Shown: positions 1-5,843, counted from the first letter of the stretch. The stretch is DNA of 7,975 nt from CALJUZ01 sp003387805 (GCA_937975235.1 CALJUZ010000174.1:1-7975); one strand, 5' to 3'. A program made the numbers and translations. The notes: a model not told the origin generated them from the sequence alone.

Positions 1-3
1 TTG

Positions 4-34
4 GAAGGCGGTGCGATGCACCGCCTTCGTTGTT
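4..34 (+). terminator. GC-rich hairpin, probable intrinsic terminator
   Basis: Bases 4-14 and 18-28 form a perfect 11-bp inverted repeat around a 3-nt loop (GAT). On the plus strand it is followed by a short T-rich stretch (GTTGTTT), so it would best end a rightward transcript entering from outside the window. It also lies just past the stop codon of the leftward peptidase gene and could serve both convergent transcripts. The bases that would hold a T-run for the minus strand lie outside the window. Confidence 0.6.
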
Positions 35-79
35 TCGTGAGTCGGCGTTCGGGTTGGACCTGGCGCAGCGGCCCGCGGC

Positions 80-2341
80 TCACCGGGCGGGGACGTGCTG
101 CTGCAGGAACCGCCGGATGTGGCGGAAACGGTCCACCCGCAGCGGGGGCGGTCCCGTGCGGGTCAGGTCGTGGTTGGAGCGGGGGTGCCGCAGCAGCTCC
201 GCCGGCTTGCCCAGCCACTTCAGGGCCAGATACAGCTGCTCGGCCTGCTCCATGGGGCAGCGCAGGTCGTGCTCGGAGTGGCAGATCAGAACGGGCGTTT
301 CGATGTTTTGCGCGTGCTTCAGCGGCGAGCGCTCCCACAGCTGGTCGAAGCCGGCCCACAGCGACTCGACGCCGAATTCGTTTTGCATGAAGTTGGGGCC
401 GATGTCGGAGACGCCCCAGAAGGAAATCCAGTTGGAGATGGAGCGGTGGGTGATGGCCGCTTTGAAGCGGCTGGTCTGCGTCACGATCCAGTTGGTCATG
501 AACCCGCCGTAGGAGCCGCCGGTGACGGCCAGGCTGTTTTCGTCGATGAAGCCCAGCGACACGGCGTAGTCCACCGCGGCCATCAAGTCTTTGTAGTCCG
601 CGCCGCCGTAGTCGTCCACGCAGCCGAAGGCGAACCGCTGGCCGTAGCCGGTGGAGCCGCGGGGGTTGACGAAAATCACGGCGTAGCCCCAGGCGGCCAT
701 GAGCTGCATCTCCAGCGAGAAAGAACAGCCCCAGGCGGTGTGCGGCCCGCCGTGGATTTGCAGAACGGCGGGATAGCGCCGGCCCTCTTCGAAGCCGACG
801 GGTTTCATGATCCAGCCGTGGATGGGCAGCCCGTCGAAGCTTTCGAATTCGATTTCCATGACTTCGGGCAGGGCCGTGTCGCGGAGCAGGCCTTCGTTGA
901 CCGCGGTGAGACGGATTTCGGCCGGGCCCGCTGCTGCGGCGCCGGATGCTGCGGCCGCGCCTGCTCCCGAGGCGGCGCTGGATGCTGCGCCCCCGCCCGC
1001 TGCCGCAGCCAGGTCGACGAGGTAGATGTCGCCGGGATTGTGGAACTCGGACACGGCCAGCGCGGCTTTGGTGCCGTCGGCGCTGAGGCTGAAGCCGTAA
1101 ATCTCCCTGGGGCCGCCGACGATCATCTTCGGCTCGGCCGCGGCCGGGCCGTTTTCATCGACGTCGACGCGGTACAGATGGGTGGCGCCGCGGTCGTCGG
1201 CCACGAAGTAGACGGCCCGGCCGTCGGGCGACCACGTCAGGCCCGCGCCGGCCATGCCGGGGCGGACGTCGGAGTTGACGGTGCCGCCTATGCCCCGGTC
1301 CCAGTGGGCCGTCAGGCACACCTTTTCGCCGGGCTGCCCGGGCGCCGGGAACAGCCAGAGGCGATGCAGGGTGGCGCCCCGGAACTCGCGGTGGTGGCCG
1401 ATGACGGCCAGCTTCTTGCCGTCGGGCGACCAGCGGGCGTCGGCGAAGACGCCGTCGCTGCTGGTCAGCTTGACGGGCTGGGCGGGTTCGGGCCCGGTCG
1501 CGGCGCCGTCCACCGGCGCCGGGAACAGCCAAATGTCCATGACAAGCCGGCGCTCGTCTTCCCGCGAGCAGGCCGCCGCGATCCACCGGCCGTCGGGCGA
1601 CCAGTCCAGCAGGGAATGATCGTAAAACCCCGACGTCACCTGCACGGGCGCCGGCAGCTCCTCGGCCGCGCCCGGCGGCGTCTCCGGCACCTCCACCACC
1701 CACACGTGGCTGCGGCGCGGCGGGAACAAGCCGGTATGGTCGAACTTGTAGCGGAAACGAGTGTAGAGTCTGGCCTCGTCCCGCTGCCGCTGCTCCTCGC
1801 GTTTGCGATCCGCTTCGGTTTTCGGCTTCACGGGGTTGAACTCGTCGGCGGCGCGCGGCGTTGTTTCGTCCGCGGCGCGGCCGGTCGTTTCATCGGCGGC
1901 GTCCCGGGCTTTTTCGGCCGCTTCGGCCCACGCATCGTCCACGGCCGACACGAAAGCCAGGTACCGCCCGTCGGGGGACCAGACCGGGCTGGCGGCGCCG
2001 TTGCGCATCTGCGTCAGCTGGTAGGCCTCGCCGCCGCGCCCATCGATGATCCAAATCTGGCGGTCCGCCTTGGGCCCTTCGCCGGTTTGGCGCACGAAGG
2101 CCAGACGCCGCCCGTCGGGCGACCAGCGCGGCTGCGAGTCGCTGCGGGGCCCGCGCGTGTACGGCCGGGGCGGTGCGCCCGGCTCGGGCACCAGCCAAAT
2201 GTGCGACCGCAGCTCCCGCTTTTCGCCCTCCACGTGGCTGCGCACGAAGGCGACGCTGCGCCCGTCGGGCGAAATCTGCGGATCGCCCACGAGCACCAGG
2301 CGATACAAATCCTCAGGCACAAACGTCCTCTGCTTGGTCAT
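80..2341 (-). CDS. S9-family serine peptidase (acylaminoacyl-peptidase / prolyl oligopeptidase type)
   Basis: A 753-residue S9-family peptidase, expected to cleave short peptides or remove N-terminal acylated residues. No signal peptide is visible, so it is probably cytoplasmic. The N-terminal two thirds is a beta-propeller with at least six W-SPDGR/K-type repeats (near residues 25, 74, 121, 248, 304 and 370). The C-terminal third is an alpha/beta-hydrolase: oxyanion-region HGGPHTAWG at 530-538, NPRGSTGYG at 559-567, nucleophile Ser610 in GGSYGG, Asp692 in EHDLRCP and His724 in SNHDLTR, so the triad is intact. The ATG at 2341 was chosen because GGGAGGAA lies at the right distance (2346-2353) and family-like sequence starts directly after it; a further 60 codons upstream are open but look non-coding. 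It is longer than many relatives, partly because of a charged insertion with three 8-residue repeats (about 147-168) and an Ala/Gly/Ser-only stretch (about 445-474). The exact substrate class is not resolved. Confidence 0.93.
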   Translation of the reverse strand: MTKQRTFVPEDLYRLVLVGDPQISPDGRSVAFVRSHVEGEKRELRSHIWLVPEPGAPPRPYTRGPRSDSQPRWSPDGRRLAFVRQTGEGPKADRQIWIIDGRGGEAYQLTQMRNGAASPVWSPDGRYLAFVSAVDDAWAEAAEKARDAADETTGRAADETTPRAADEFNPVKPKTEADRKREEQRQRDEARLYTRFRYKFDHTGLFPPRRSHVWVVEVPETPPGAAEELPAPVQVTSGFYDHSLLDWSPDGRWIAAACSREDERRLVMDIWLFPAPVDGAATGPEPAQPVKLTSSDGVFADARWSPDGKKLAVIGHHREFRGATLHRLWLFPAPGQPGEKVCLTAHWDRGIGGTVNSDVRPGMAGAGLTWSPDGRAVYFVADDRGATHLYRVDVDENGPAAAEPKMIVGGPREIYGFSLSADGTKAALAVSEFHNPGDIYLVDLAAAAGGGAASSAASGAGAAAASGAAAAGPAEIRLTAVNEGLLRDTALPEVMEIEFESFDGLPIHGWIMKPVGFEEGRRYPAVLQIHGGPHTAWGCSFSLEMQLMAAWGYAVIFVNPRGSTGYGQRFAFGCVDDYGGADYKDLMAAVDYAVSLGFIDENSLAVTGGSYGGFMTNWIVTQTSRFKAAITHRSISNWISFWGVSDIGPNFMQNEFGVESLWAGFDQLWERSPLKHAQNIETPVLICHSEHDLRCPMEQAEQLYLALKWLGKPAELLRHPRSNHDLTRTGPPPLRVDRFRHIRRFLQQHVPAR
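1838..1903 (-). repeat. Three 8-residue repeats in the S9 peptidase propeller insertion
   Basis: Residues about 147-168 of the peptidase read DAADETT, GRAADETT, PRAADEF: three copies at an 8-residue (24-bp) period. They are followed by a Lys/Arg/Glu-rich stretch (about 171-190) likely to be helical or coiled. The insertion sits between propeller blades near residues 121 and 212. Confidence 0.6.
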
Positions 2342-2345
2342 GCTG

Positions 2346-2353
2346 TTCCTCCC
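2346..2353 (-). promoter_or_regulatory. Ribosome binding site of the S9 peptidase
   Basis: On the minus strand GGGAGGAA lies 4 nt before the ATG at 2341. It decides the start codon against the longer open frame reaching 2521. Confidence 0.75.
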
Positions 2354-2418
2354 ATGCTGCCTCTTGACGGTGCGCCGTTTTTCGTCACTTTTCACCAAAG
2401 TTCGAGGGTGTCCTGCAC

Positions 2419-2446
2419 CGCTTCGGGCACAAATATCGCTTCGGGC
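2419..2446. repeat. Direct repeat of CGCTTCGGGC, 18-bp period
   Basis: The 10-mer CGCTTCGGGC occurs at 2419-2428 and again at 2437-2446. It lies in the peptidase-proximal half of the divergent intergenic region, about 80-105 bp upstream of the peptidase start. It could be a regulator site or chance in GC-rich DNA. I found no convincing sigma-A promoter for the peptidase gene around it. Confidence 0.4.
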
Positions 2447-2504
2447 GATTCCGGGCCGCAGGCCGGGCCGGCGGGGCCGGAAGCGGGCGCAGCGCGGGAC
2501 GGTG

Positions 2505-2532
2505 CGGCCGGCGCTTTGCAATCCGCCGGCCG
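2505..2532. promoter_or_regulatory. 28-bp near-palindrome centred on the -35 box; candidate operator
   Basis: Arms CGGCCGGCG (2505-2513) and CGCCGGCCG (2524-2532) are perfect reverse complements. The 10-bp centre holds TTGCAA (2516-2521), itself palindromic and exactly centred, so 24 of 28 bases are symmetric. The centre coincides with the -35 box of the promoter for the cobalamin protein. A dimeric regulator bound here would block RNA polymerase. The cognate regulator is unknown. Confidence 0.5.
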
Positions 2533-2544
2533 GTTCGGTAAGAT
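2516..2544 (+). promoter_or_regulatory. Sigma-A-like promoter for the cobalamin-binding protein gene
   Basis: TTGCAA (2516-2521) and TAAGAT (2539-2544) are separated by 17 bp, the optimal spacing; each box matches 4 of 6 consensus bases. A run of seven A follows the -10 box. Transcription would start near 2551, giving a leader of roughly 30 nt. Confidence 0.55.
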
Positions 2545-2568
2545 AAAAAAACGGAGTCCATCGGACGT

Positions 2569-2576
2569 AAAGGAGG
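2569..2576 (+). promoter_or_regulatory. Strong ribosome binding site of the cobalamin-binding protein gene
   Basis: AAAGGAGG is a near-perfect Shine-Dalgarno sequence 7 nt before the ATG at 2584, fixing the start. Confidence 0.85.
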
Positions 2577-2583
2577 CGACAGC

Positions 2584-4260
2584 ATGGAACGCACCAACAA
2601 GCGTGAGAAGCTGGTCATTGGCGCCGCCCTGGGCGAGTGCGTGCACGTGGCCGGGGTGGTGAATTTCCTGCGCCTCGCCGATGAACAAGGATACAAGACC
2701 GTCTCTCTCGGACCGGCCGTGTCCGTTCGGGAATTGGTGGGGGCTATCGTCGAAAGCGACCCCGAGCTGGTGGCCGTAGGCTATCGCCTGACGCCGTCCA
2801 CGGCGGAGCCGCTGTTCGCCGAGCTGAAGCGGGAGCTGGAGCGGGCGGGCGTGTCCCGCGTGCGCCTGGTGTTCGGCGGCACGGCGCCCGTGGCCGAGGT
2901 GGCCGCCCGGAGCGGTTTGTTCGAGCACGTGTTCAACGGCGAAGAGAGCATCGAAGACGTGGTCGCGTACCTCAAGGGCCACAAAGTGGACCGCAGCGAG
3001 GAGTCGTACCCGCAGACGCTGGTGGAGCGCATTCAATGGAAGGCGCCGTTCCCCATCATCCGGCACCATTTCGGGCTGCCGTCTTTGGAGGAAACCATCG
3101 AGGGCGCCCGGCAAATCGCGGAGGCCCGGGTGCTGGACGTGCTTTCCATCGGCACGGACCAGGCCGCGCAGGAGAGCTTCTTCCGGCCCGAGGAGCTGGC
3201 CAGGCACAAAGCCGGCGCCGGCGGCGTGCCGGTGCGCAAGCCTGAGGACCTGCGGGCCATTTTCGAGGCGACGCGCACGGGCAACTATCCGCTGCTGCGC
3301 TGCTACAGCGGCACCCGCGACCAGCTGAAGTGGGCGGAGATGCTGGTGGACACCATCAACAACGCGTGGGCGGCCATTCCGCTGACGTGGTACAGCGTGC
3401 TGGACGGGCGCAGCCAGCGGCCGCTGCTGCAGACCATCCGGGAGACGCAGGAAGCGTTCAAGTGGCACGGCGACCGGGGCATCCCGGTGGAGAGCAACGA
3501 GTCGCACCACTGGAGCCTGCGGGACGCGCCCGACGTGGTGGCGGTGGTCATGGCGTTTCTGGCCGCGTACAACGCCCGCAAGATGGGCGTCAAGGATTAC
3601 GTCGCGCAGTACATGTTCAACAACCCGCCGGCCACGTCGCCGCGCATGGACTTGGCGAAAATGCTGGCGAAAAAGGAGCTCATCGCGGAGCTGCGGGGGC
3701 CGGACTTTGAGGTCTGGACCGAGACCCGGGCCGGCTTGTCCAGCTACCCGACGGACCTGGACGAGGCCAAAGGGCACCTGGCCTTCTCCACGGCGCTGCA
3801 GATGGCGCTGAAGCCCCACATCGTGCACGTGGTGGCCTTCACCGAGGCGCAGCACGCGGCCCGGGCCCATGAGGTCATCGAGAGCGTCAAGATCGCCCGC
3901 CGGGTCATCGAGAAGGTCATCCACGACTTTCCGGATTTGGCCGACGACGAGCGGGTCCAGCAGCGCAAGGAGGTCCTGAAGAAGGAAGCGGGCGTCCTGC
4001 TGGACGCCATCAAGCGCCTGGGCGAAAGCCGGGGCGCGGAGGACCCGTGGGGCGACCCGGAGACGCTGACCGCGGCGGTGGAAATGGGCCTTCTGGACGC
4101 GCCGCATCTGCGCAACAACCCGGCGGCCAAGGGCACGGTGGTGACGCAGATCGTCGACGGCGCCTGCGTGGCGGTGGATCCGGAGACGAAGCGGCCGCTC
4201 ACCGAGGAGGAGCGCATCGCGCGGCTGATGGCCGAGGAGGCCGCGGGCCGGGCGGTGTAA
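2584..4260 (+). CDS. Cobalamin-binding protein fused to a glutamate-mutase-epsilon-like domain
   Basis: A 558-residue soluble protein. Residues about 9-131 look like a Rossmann-type B12-binding domain: LVIGAALGECVHVAG, a GYRLTP segment near 66-71 and GG at 98-99. His21 fits the lower axial cobalamin ligand of the DxHxxG motif, but the usual Asp two residues earlier is Cys19 (CVHVAG), with a Glu at 18. Residues about 150-558 resemble the barrel subunit of adenosylcobalamin-dependent glutamate mutase as I recall that family. Supporting segments are PLLRCYSGTRD (236-246), GVKDYVAQYMFNNPPATSPRMD (335-356, written here only as landmarks) and AAVEMGLLDAP (497-507). I therefore infer a single-chain B12-dependent carbon-skeleton mutase or relative. 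A substrate arginine of glutamate mutase (the R in ARHGT) seems not conserved here (CYSGT), so the substrate may differ. The gene appears monocistronic, with its own promoter and terminator. The B12-domain call is fairly secure; the reaction is not. Confidence 0.85.
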   Translation: MERTNKREKLVIGAALGECVHVAGVVNFLRLADEQGYKTVSLGPAVSVRELVGAIVESDPELVAVGYRLTPSTAEPLFAELKRELERAGVSRVRLVFGGTAPVAEVAARSGLFEHVFNGEESIEDVVAYLKGHKVDRSEESYPQTLVERIQWKAPFPIIRHHFGLPSLEETIEGARQIAEARVLDVLSIGTDQAAQESFFRPEELARHKAGAGGVPVRKPEDLRAIFEATRTGNYPLLRCYSGTRDQLKWAEMLVDTINNAWAAIPLTWYSVLDGRSQRPLLQTIRETQEAFKWHGDRGIPVESNESHHWSLRDAPDVVAVVMAFLAAYNARKMGVKDYVAQYMFNNPPATSPRMDLAKMLAKKELIAELRGPDFEVWTETRAGLSSYPTDLDEAKGHLAFSTALQMALKPHIVHVVAFTEAQHAARAHEVIESVKIARRVIEKVIHDFPDLADDERVQQRKEVLKKEAGVLLDAIKRLGESRGAEDPWGDPETLTAAVEMGLLDAPHLRNNPAAKGTVVTQIVDGACVAVDPETKRPLTEEERIARLMAEEAAGRAV

Positions 4261-4411
4261 GGCCGGAGCGGGAAGCGCTGCCGCGTCGTGCAAGGCCTGG
4301 GCGGACGCCGCTGCCCGGCGGCGCCGGGCCGTACGGGAAACCGCTGCCGGGCGGCACAAGACCGGAACGAAAAGCGATGCCGGACGGCGTGAGGCCGGCG
4401 GCGGCAGCGCC
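4247..4411. repeat. Five imperfect 33-bp tandem repeats spanning the stop codon
   Basis: Units start at 4247, 4280, 4313, 4346 and 4379, each exactly 33 bp with no indels; they open with GCC and the first three end with CGCT. The first unit covers the last codons and the TAA stop (4258) of the cobalamin protein. Read on in that frame, the units translate as 11-residue repeats with a loose consensus RAAQGR..KRC, up to a TGA at 4390. The TAA of unit 1 aligns with CAA in units 2 and 4. No distinct spacers separate the units, so this is a minisatellite-like array, not CRISPR. Confidence 0.8.
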
Positions 4412-4444
4412 GGCAGGTGCTGGAACGCAAATATTGACGCGGGG

Positions 4445-4465
4445 AAGGGACAAATGTCCCTTTTT
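4445..4465 (+). terminator. Intrinsic terminator after the cobalamin-binding protein gene
   Basis: AAGGGAC (4445-4451) pairs with GTCCCTT (4456-4462) around a 4-nt loop and runs into TTTTT (4461-4465). This is a classic rho-independent terminator. An in-frame ATG of the cupredoxin frame (4454) lies inside it and is therefore unlikely to be a start. Confidence 0.88.
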
Positions 4466-4469
4466 CGCG

Positions 4470-4509
4470 GTAACATCTTCACTCACACGCCGGCGCGACA
4501 CTCTGTTAC
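4470..4509. promoter_or_regulatory. Inverted repeat GTAACA-N28-TGTTAC upstream of the cupredoxin
   Basis: GTAACA (4470-4475) and TGTTAC (4504-4509) are exact reverse complements in the only 70 bp available for the cupredoxin promoter. A weak -10-like TACACT (4507-4512) overlaps the right arm, but no good -35 box stands 16-18 bp upstream. Regulatory meaning is speculative. Confidence 0.25.
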
Positions 4510-4534
4510 ACTCCGGGTAGGAGTGGGGTCAGTC

Positions 4535-5023
4535 ATGACATCCGAACGTCGATTTCTTGCAGGCCCGTGGCTGATCGCGGGCCTATTCATCATATTGGCG
4601 GGCATCGCCGTGGCCGGCTGCTTGATTCCGGGCCTGGACGGGTTCGGCATCGTCAGCGCGTGCGAAAAGGGCGCGTCGTCCGCCGCCCCGGGCGCGGACG
4701 AGCCCGGGAACGGTGAAGACGAGCCGAACACGGTTTACGTCAACATTCGCAACTTCCGCTTCCACCCGGGCGATTTGGAAATCACCACGGGCACTCGCGT
4801 CGTCTTCGTCAATGAGGACACGGTGGAGCACAACGTGGTGCAGACCAGCACCCGCCGGGTCGGAGCGGAGCCGCCGCTGTTTGAATCGCCCATTTTGGCG
4901 CAGGGCGACCGCTGGTCGTTCGTCTTCCGGCAGGCCGGCGAGTATCCCATCATCTGCACCGTGGACGCGCATCAGCTGATGGGCATGGTGGGCCGCATCG
5001 TCGTCGTGGACGGCGATGACTAA
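4535..5023 (+). CDS. Cupredoxin lipoprotein with a type 1 copper site
   Basis: A 162-residue exported blue-copper protein, probably a one-electron carrier on the outer face of the membrane. Residues 5-6 are basic and about 11-28 hydrophobic. They end in VAGC, a lipobox that places the lipidated cysteine at 29. A second lipobox-like VSAC (Cys43) follows but is not preceded by the hydrophobic run. A flexible acidic Gly/Ala/Pro stretch (about 45-65) tethers the plastocyanin/azurin-like fold (about 66-160). All four type 1 ligands are visible: His99 in VEHNV, Cys141 in IICTV, His146 and Met151 in HQLMGMVG, so copper binding is expected. The ATG at 4535 is preceded by AGGAG (4519-4523, 11 nt away, slightly long); the upstream in-frame ATG at 4454 lies in the preceding terminator. 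It is flanked by terminators on both sides, hence its own transcription unit. The redox partner is unknown; the nearby men genes only suggest a respiratory setting. Confidence 0.92.
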   Translation: MTSERRFLAGPWLIAGLFIILAGIAVAGCLIPGLDGFGIVSACEKGASSAAPGADEPGNGEDEPNTVYVNIRNFRFHPGDLEITTGTRVVFVNEDTVEHNVVQTSTRRVGAEPPLFESPILAQGDRWSFVFRQAGEYPIICTVDAHQLMGMVGRIVVVDGDD

Positions 5024-5045
5024 GGTCCGCGGCAGGAAGGGCAGC

Positions 5046-5072
5046 GCGCCGCCCCGAGGCGGCGCTTTTTTT
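5046..5072 (+). terminator. Intrinsic terminator after the cupredoxin
   Basis: GCGCCGCC (5046-5053) pairs with GGCGGCGC (5058-5065) around CCGA, followed by seven T (5066-5072). A second GC hairpin (GGCCCGG 5077-5083 with CCGGGCC 5087-5093, 3-nt loop) follows directly without a T-run. The pair separates the cupredoxin unit from the tetR-men promoter. Confidence 0.92.
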
Positions 5073-5107
5073 GATGGGCCCGGCGGCCGGGCCGGGGCGG
5101 CCGTTGA

Positions 5108-5136
5108 TTGACTTTCGCCGCCGCACGCGATATGTT
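5108..5136 (+). promoter_or_regulatory. Sigma-A-like promoter of the tetR-menF-menD unit
   Basis: TTGACT (5108-5113, 5 of 6 consensus bases) and TATGTT (5131-5136, 4 of 6) are 17 bp apart. Transcription is predicted near 5143, immediately before the palindrome at 5146-5167. It is the best promoter match seen in the window. Confidence 0.7.
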
Positions 5137-5145
5137 GGAACAGGA

Positions 5146-5167
5146 CTAGACTGACGCGTCGGTCTAG
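5146..5167. promoter_or_regulatory. 22-bp near-palindrome, candidate operator of the TetR-family regulator
   Basis: The site reads CTAGAC, T, GACGCGTC, G, GTCTAG. All 11 base pairs across the dyad match except one (T5152 against G5161). It starts about 10 bp after the -10 box and covers the predicted transcription start, 25 bp before the tetR start codon. TetR-family dimers typically bind such palindromes and repress their own promoter; assignment to this particular regulator is inference from position. In RNA the mismatch would be a U-G wobble, so a leader hairpin is an alternative reading. Confidence 0.7.
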
Positions 5168-5192
5168 ATGCGCAACAGGGGCTGAGCGTGCG

Positions 5193-5843
5193 GTGAAGCA
5201 CACGGAATCCTCATCTTCGCAGCCTTCGCCGGCGGCGGGCTGGCTGTCGGCCGACGACGAGCCCAAAACGAAACGCCGCATTTTGGAGGCGGCCGCGGAC
5301 GTGTTTGCCGAAAAGGGCTACTACGCTGCGGCGGTGGACGACATCGTGCGGGCCTCCGACACTTCCAAAGGTTCGTTTTATCATTTCTTTCCCAGCAAAC
5401 AAGGCATCTTCCTGGCGCTGGTCGACCACATGTACTCGGTGCTGCTGCGGCGGGTGGAGACCGCCATCGAGCAGGAGCACGGCGCGCTCAACAAGGTGGA
5501 CGCGGCGCTGCGGGCCGTGCTGGGCGAATTCTCCCGGCACCGGCGGCTGGCCAAAATCATGCTGATCGAGGCGGCCGGGCTGGGCCACGCTTTCAACGAC
5601 AAATTGTTCGAGCTGCACGCGGGGTTCGCGCAGCTCATCCGGCGGTATTTGGACCGGGCCGTGGCGGAAGGTTCCATCGCGCCTTTGGACACGGAGCTGG
5701 CCGCGTACGTGTGGCTGGGCGCCATCAACGAAGTGGTGACCCGCTGGGTGCACACGGGCCAGCCGGACCCGCTGGATGCGGCGCTGCCGGAGCTGCGGGC
5801 CATGCTGCTGCGCAGCATCGGGGCTCAGGGGGCGGAGCGGTGA
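5193..5843 (+). CDS. TetR/AcrR-family transcriptional regulator
   Basis: A 216-residue one-component repressor. Residues about 25-72 form the DNA-binding domain: a first helix (KRRILEAAADVFAEKGYYAA) and a helix-turn-helix at about 44-66 ending in the hallmark TSKGSFYHFFPSKQGIF. Residues about 75-210 are the helical ligand-binding and dimerisation part, which varies in the family and gives no ligand clue. GTG at 5193 is the only sensible start: the next in-frame Met (80) would delete the DNA-binding domain. The Shine-Dalgarno is weak (AGGGG at 5177-5181, 11 nt away). This leaves a Ser/Pro-rich 20-residue N-terminal extension, long for the family. A candidate operator lies just upstream. The stop TGA overlaps the menF ATG by one base, implying cotranscription and translational coupling, so it likely controls itself and the men genes. 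The inducer is unknown; a quinone, fatty-acid or redox cue would be guesswork. Confidence 0.92.
   Translation: MKHTESSSSQPSPAAGWLSADDEPKTKRRILEAAADVFAEKGYYAAAVDDIVRASDTSKGSFYHFFPSKQGIFLALVDHMYSVLLRRVETAIEQEHGALNKVDAALRAVLGEFSRHRRLAKIMLIEAAGLGHAFNDKLFELHAGFAQLIRRYLDRAVAEGSIAPLDTELAAYVWLGAINEVVTRWVHTGQPDPLDAALPELRAMLLRSIGAQGAER

Noticed and set aside
1213..2275. Recurrent DNA motif CCGTCGGGCGACCA (several copies on the plus strand)
   Set aside because: Each copy encodes the W-SPDG core of a propeller blade on the minus strand. It reflects protein repeats and biased codon use rather than a DNA element.
2342..2521. N-terminal extension of 60 residues on the S9 peptidase
   Set aside because: There is a strong Shine-Dalgarno just before the internal ATG at 2341, and the extension is Arg/Pro-rich with no signal-peptide character.
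95..2662. A very long open frame (855 codons) on the plus strand opposite the peptidase gene
   Set aside because: The minus-strand frame has clear S9 domains, a catalytic triad and a strong ribosome site. The plus-strand product is an Ala/Gly/Val/His-rich sequence with no recognisable motif, as expected opposite a GC-rich gene.
4247..4411. CRISPR array
   Set aside because: The 33-bp units are contiguous with no unique spacers and diverge along their whole length.
2392..4482. Long minus-strand open frame (696 codons) opposite the cobalamin protein gene
   Set aside because: It is His/Arg/Leu-rich without family features. The plus-strand gene has a promoter, ribosome site, recognisable domains and a terminator.
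4454..4534. Upstream ATG that would extend the cupredoxin by 27 residues
   Set aside because: The ATG lies within the loop region of an intrinsic terminator, and the extension would put a polar stretch before the lipoprotein signal sequence. ATG 4535 gives a normal signal peptide.
5077..5093. Second GC hairpin after the cupredoxin terminator as a separate terminator or RNA element
   Set aside because: It has no T-run and only a 7-bp stem. It is probably incidental to the GC-rich spacer, so it is noted only with the terminator.
5168..5185. Five-codon open frame (ATG to TGA) in the tetR leader, possible leader peptide
   Set aside because: It has no ribosome binding site, since the palindrome lies directly upstream, and no regulatory codon run. 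A chance occurrence is more likely.
5711..5842. Upstream ATG that would extend MenF by 44 residues
   Set aside because: It lies wholly inside the regulator gene in another frame and gives a Gly/Ala-rich unrelated N-terminus. The TGATG overlap at 5841-5845 with a ribosome site is the natural start.
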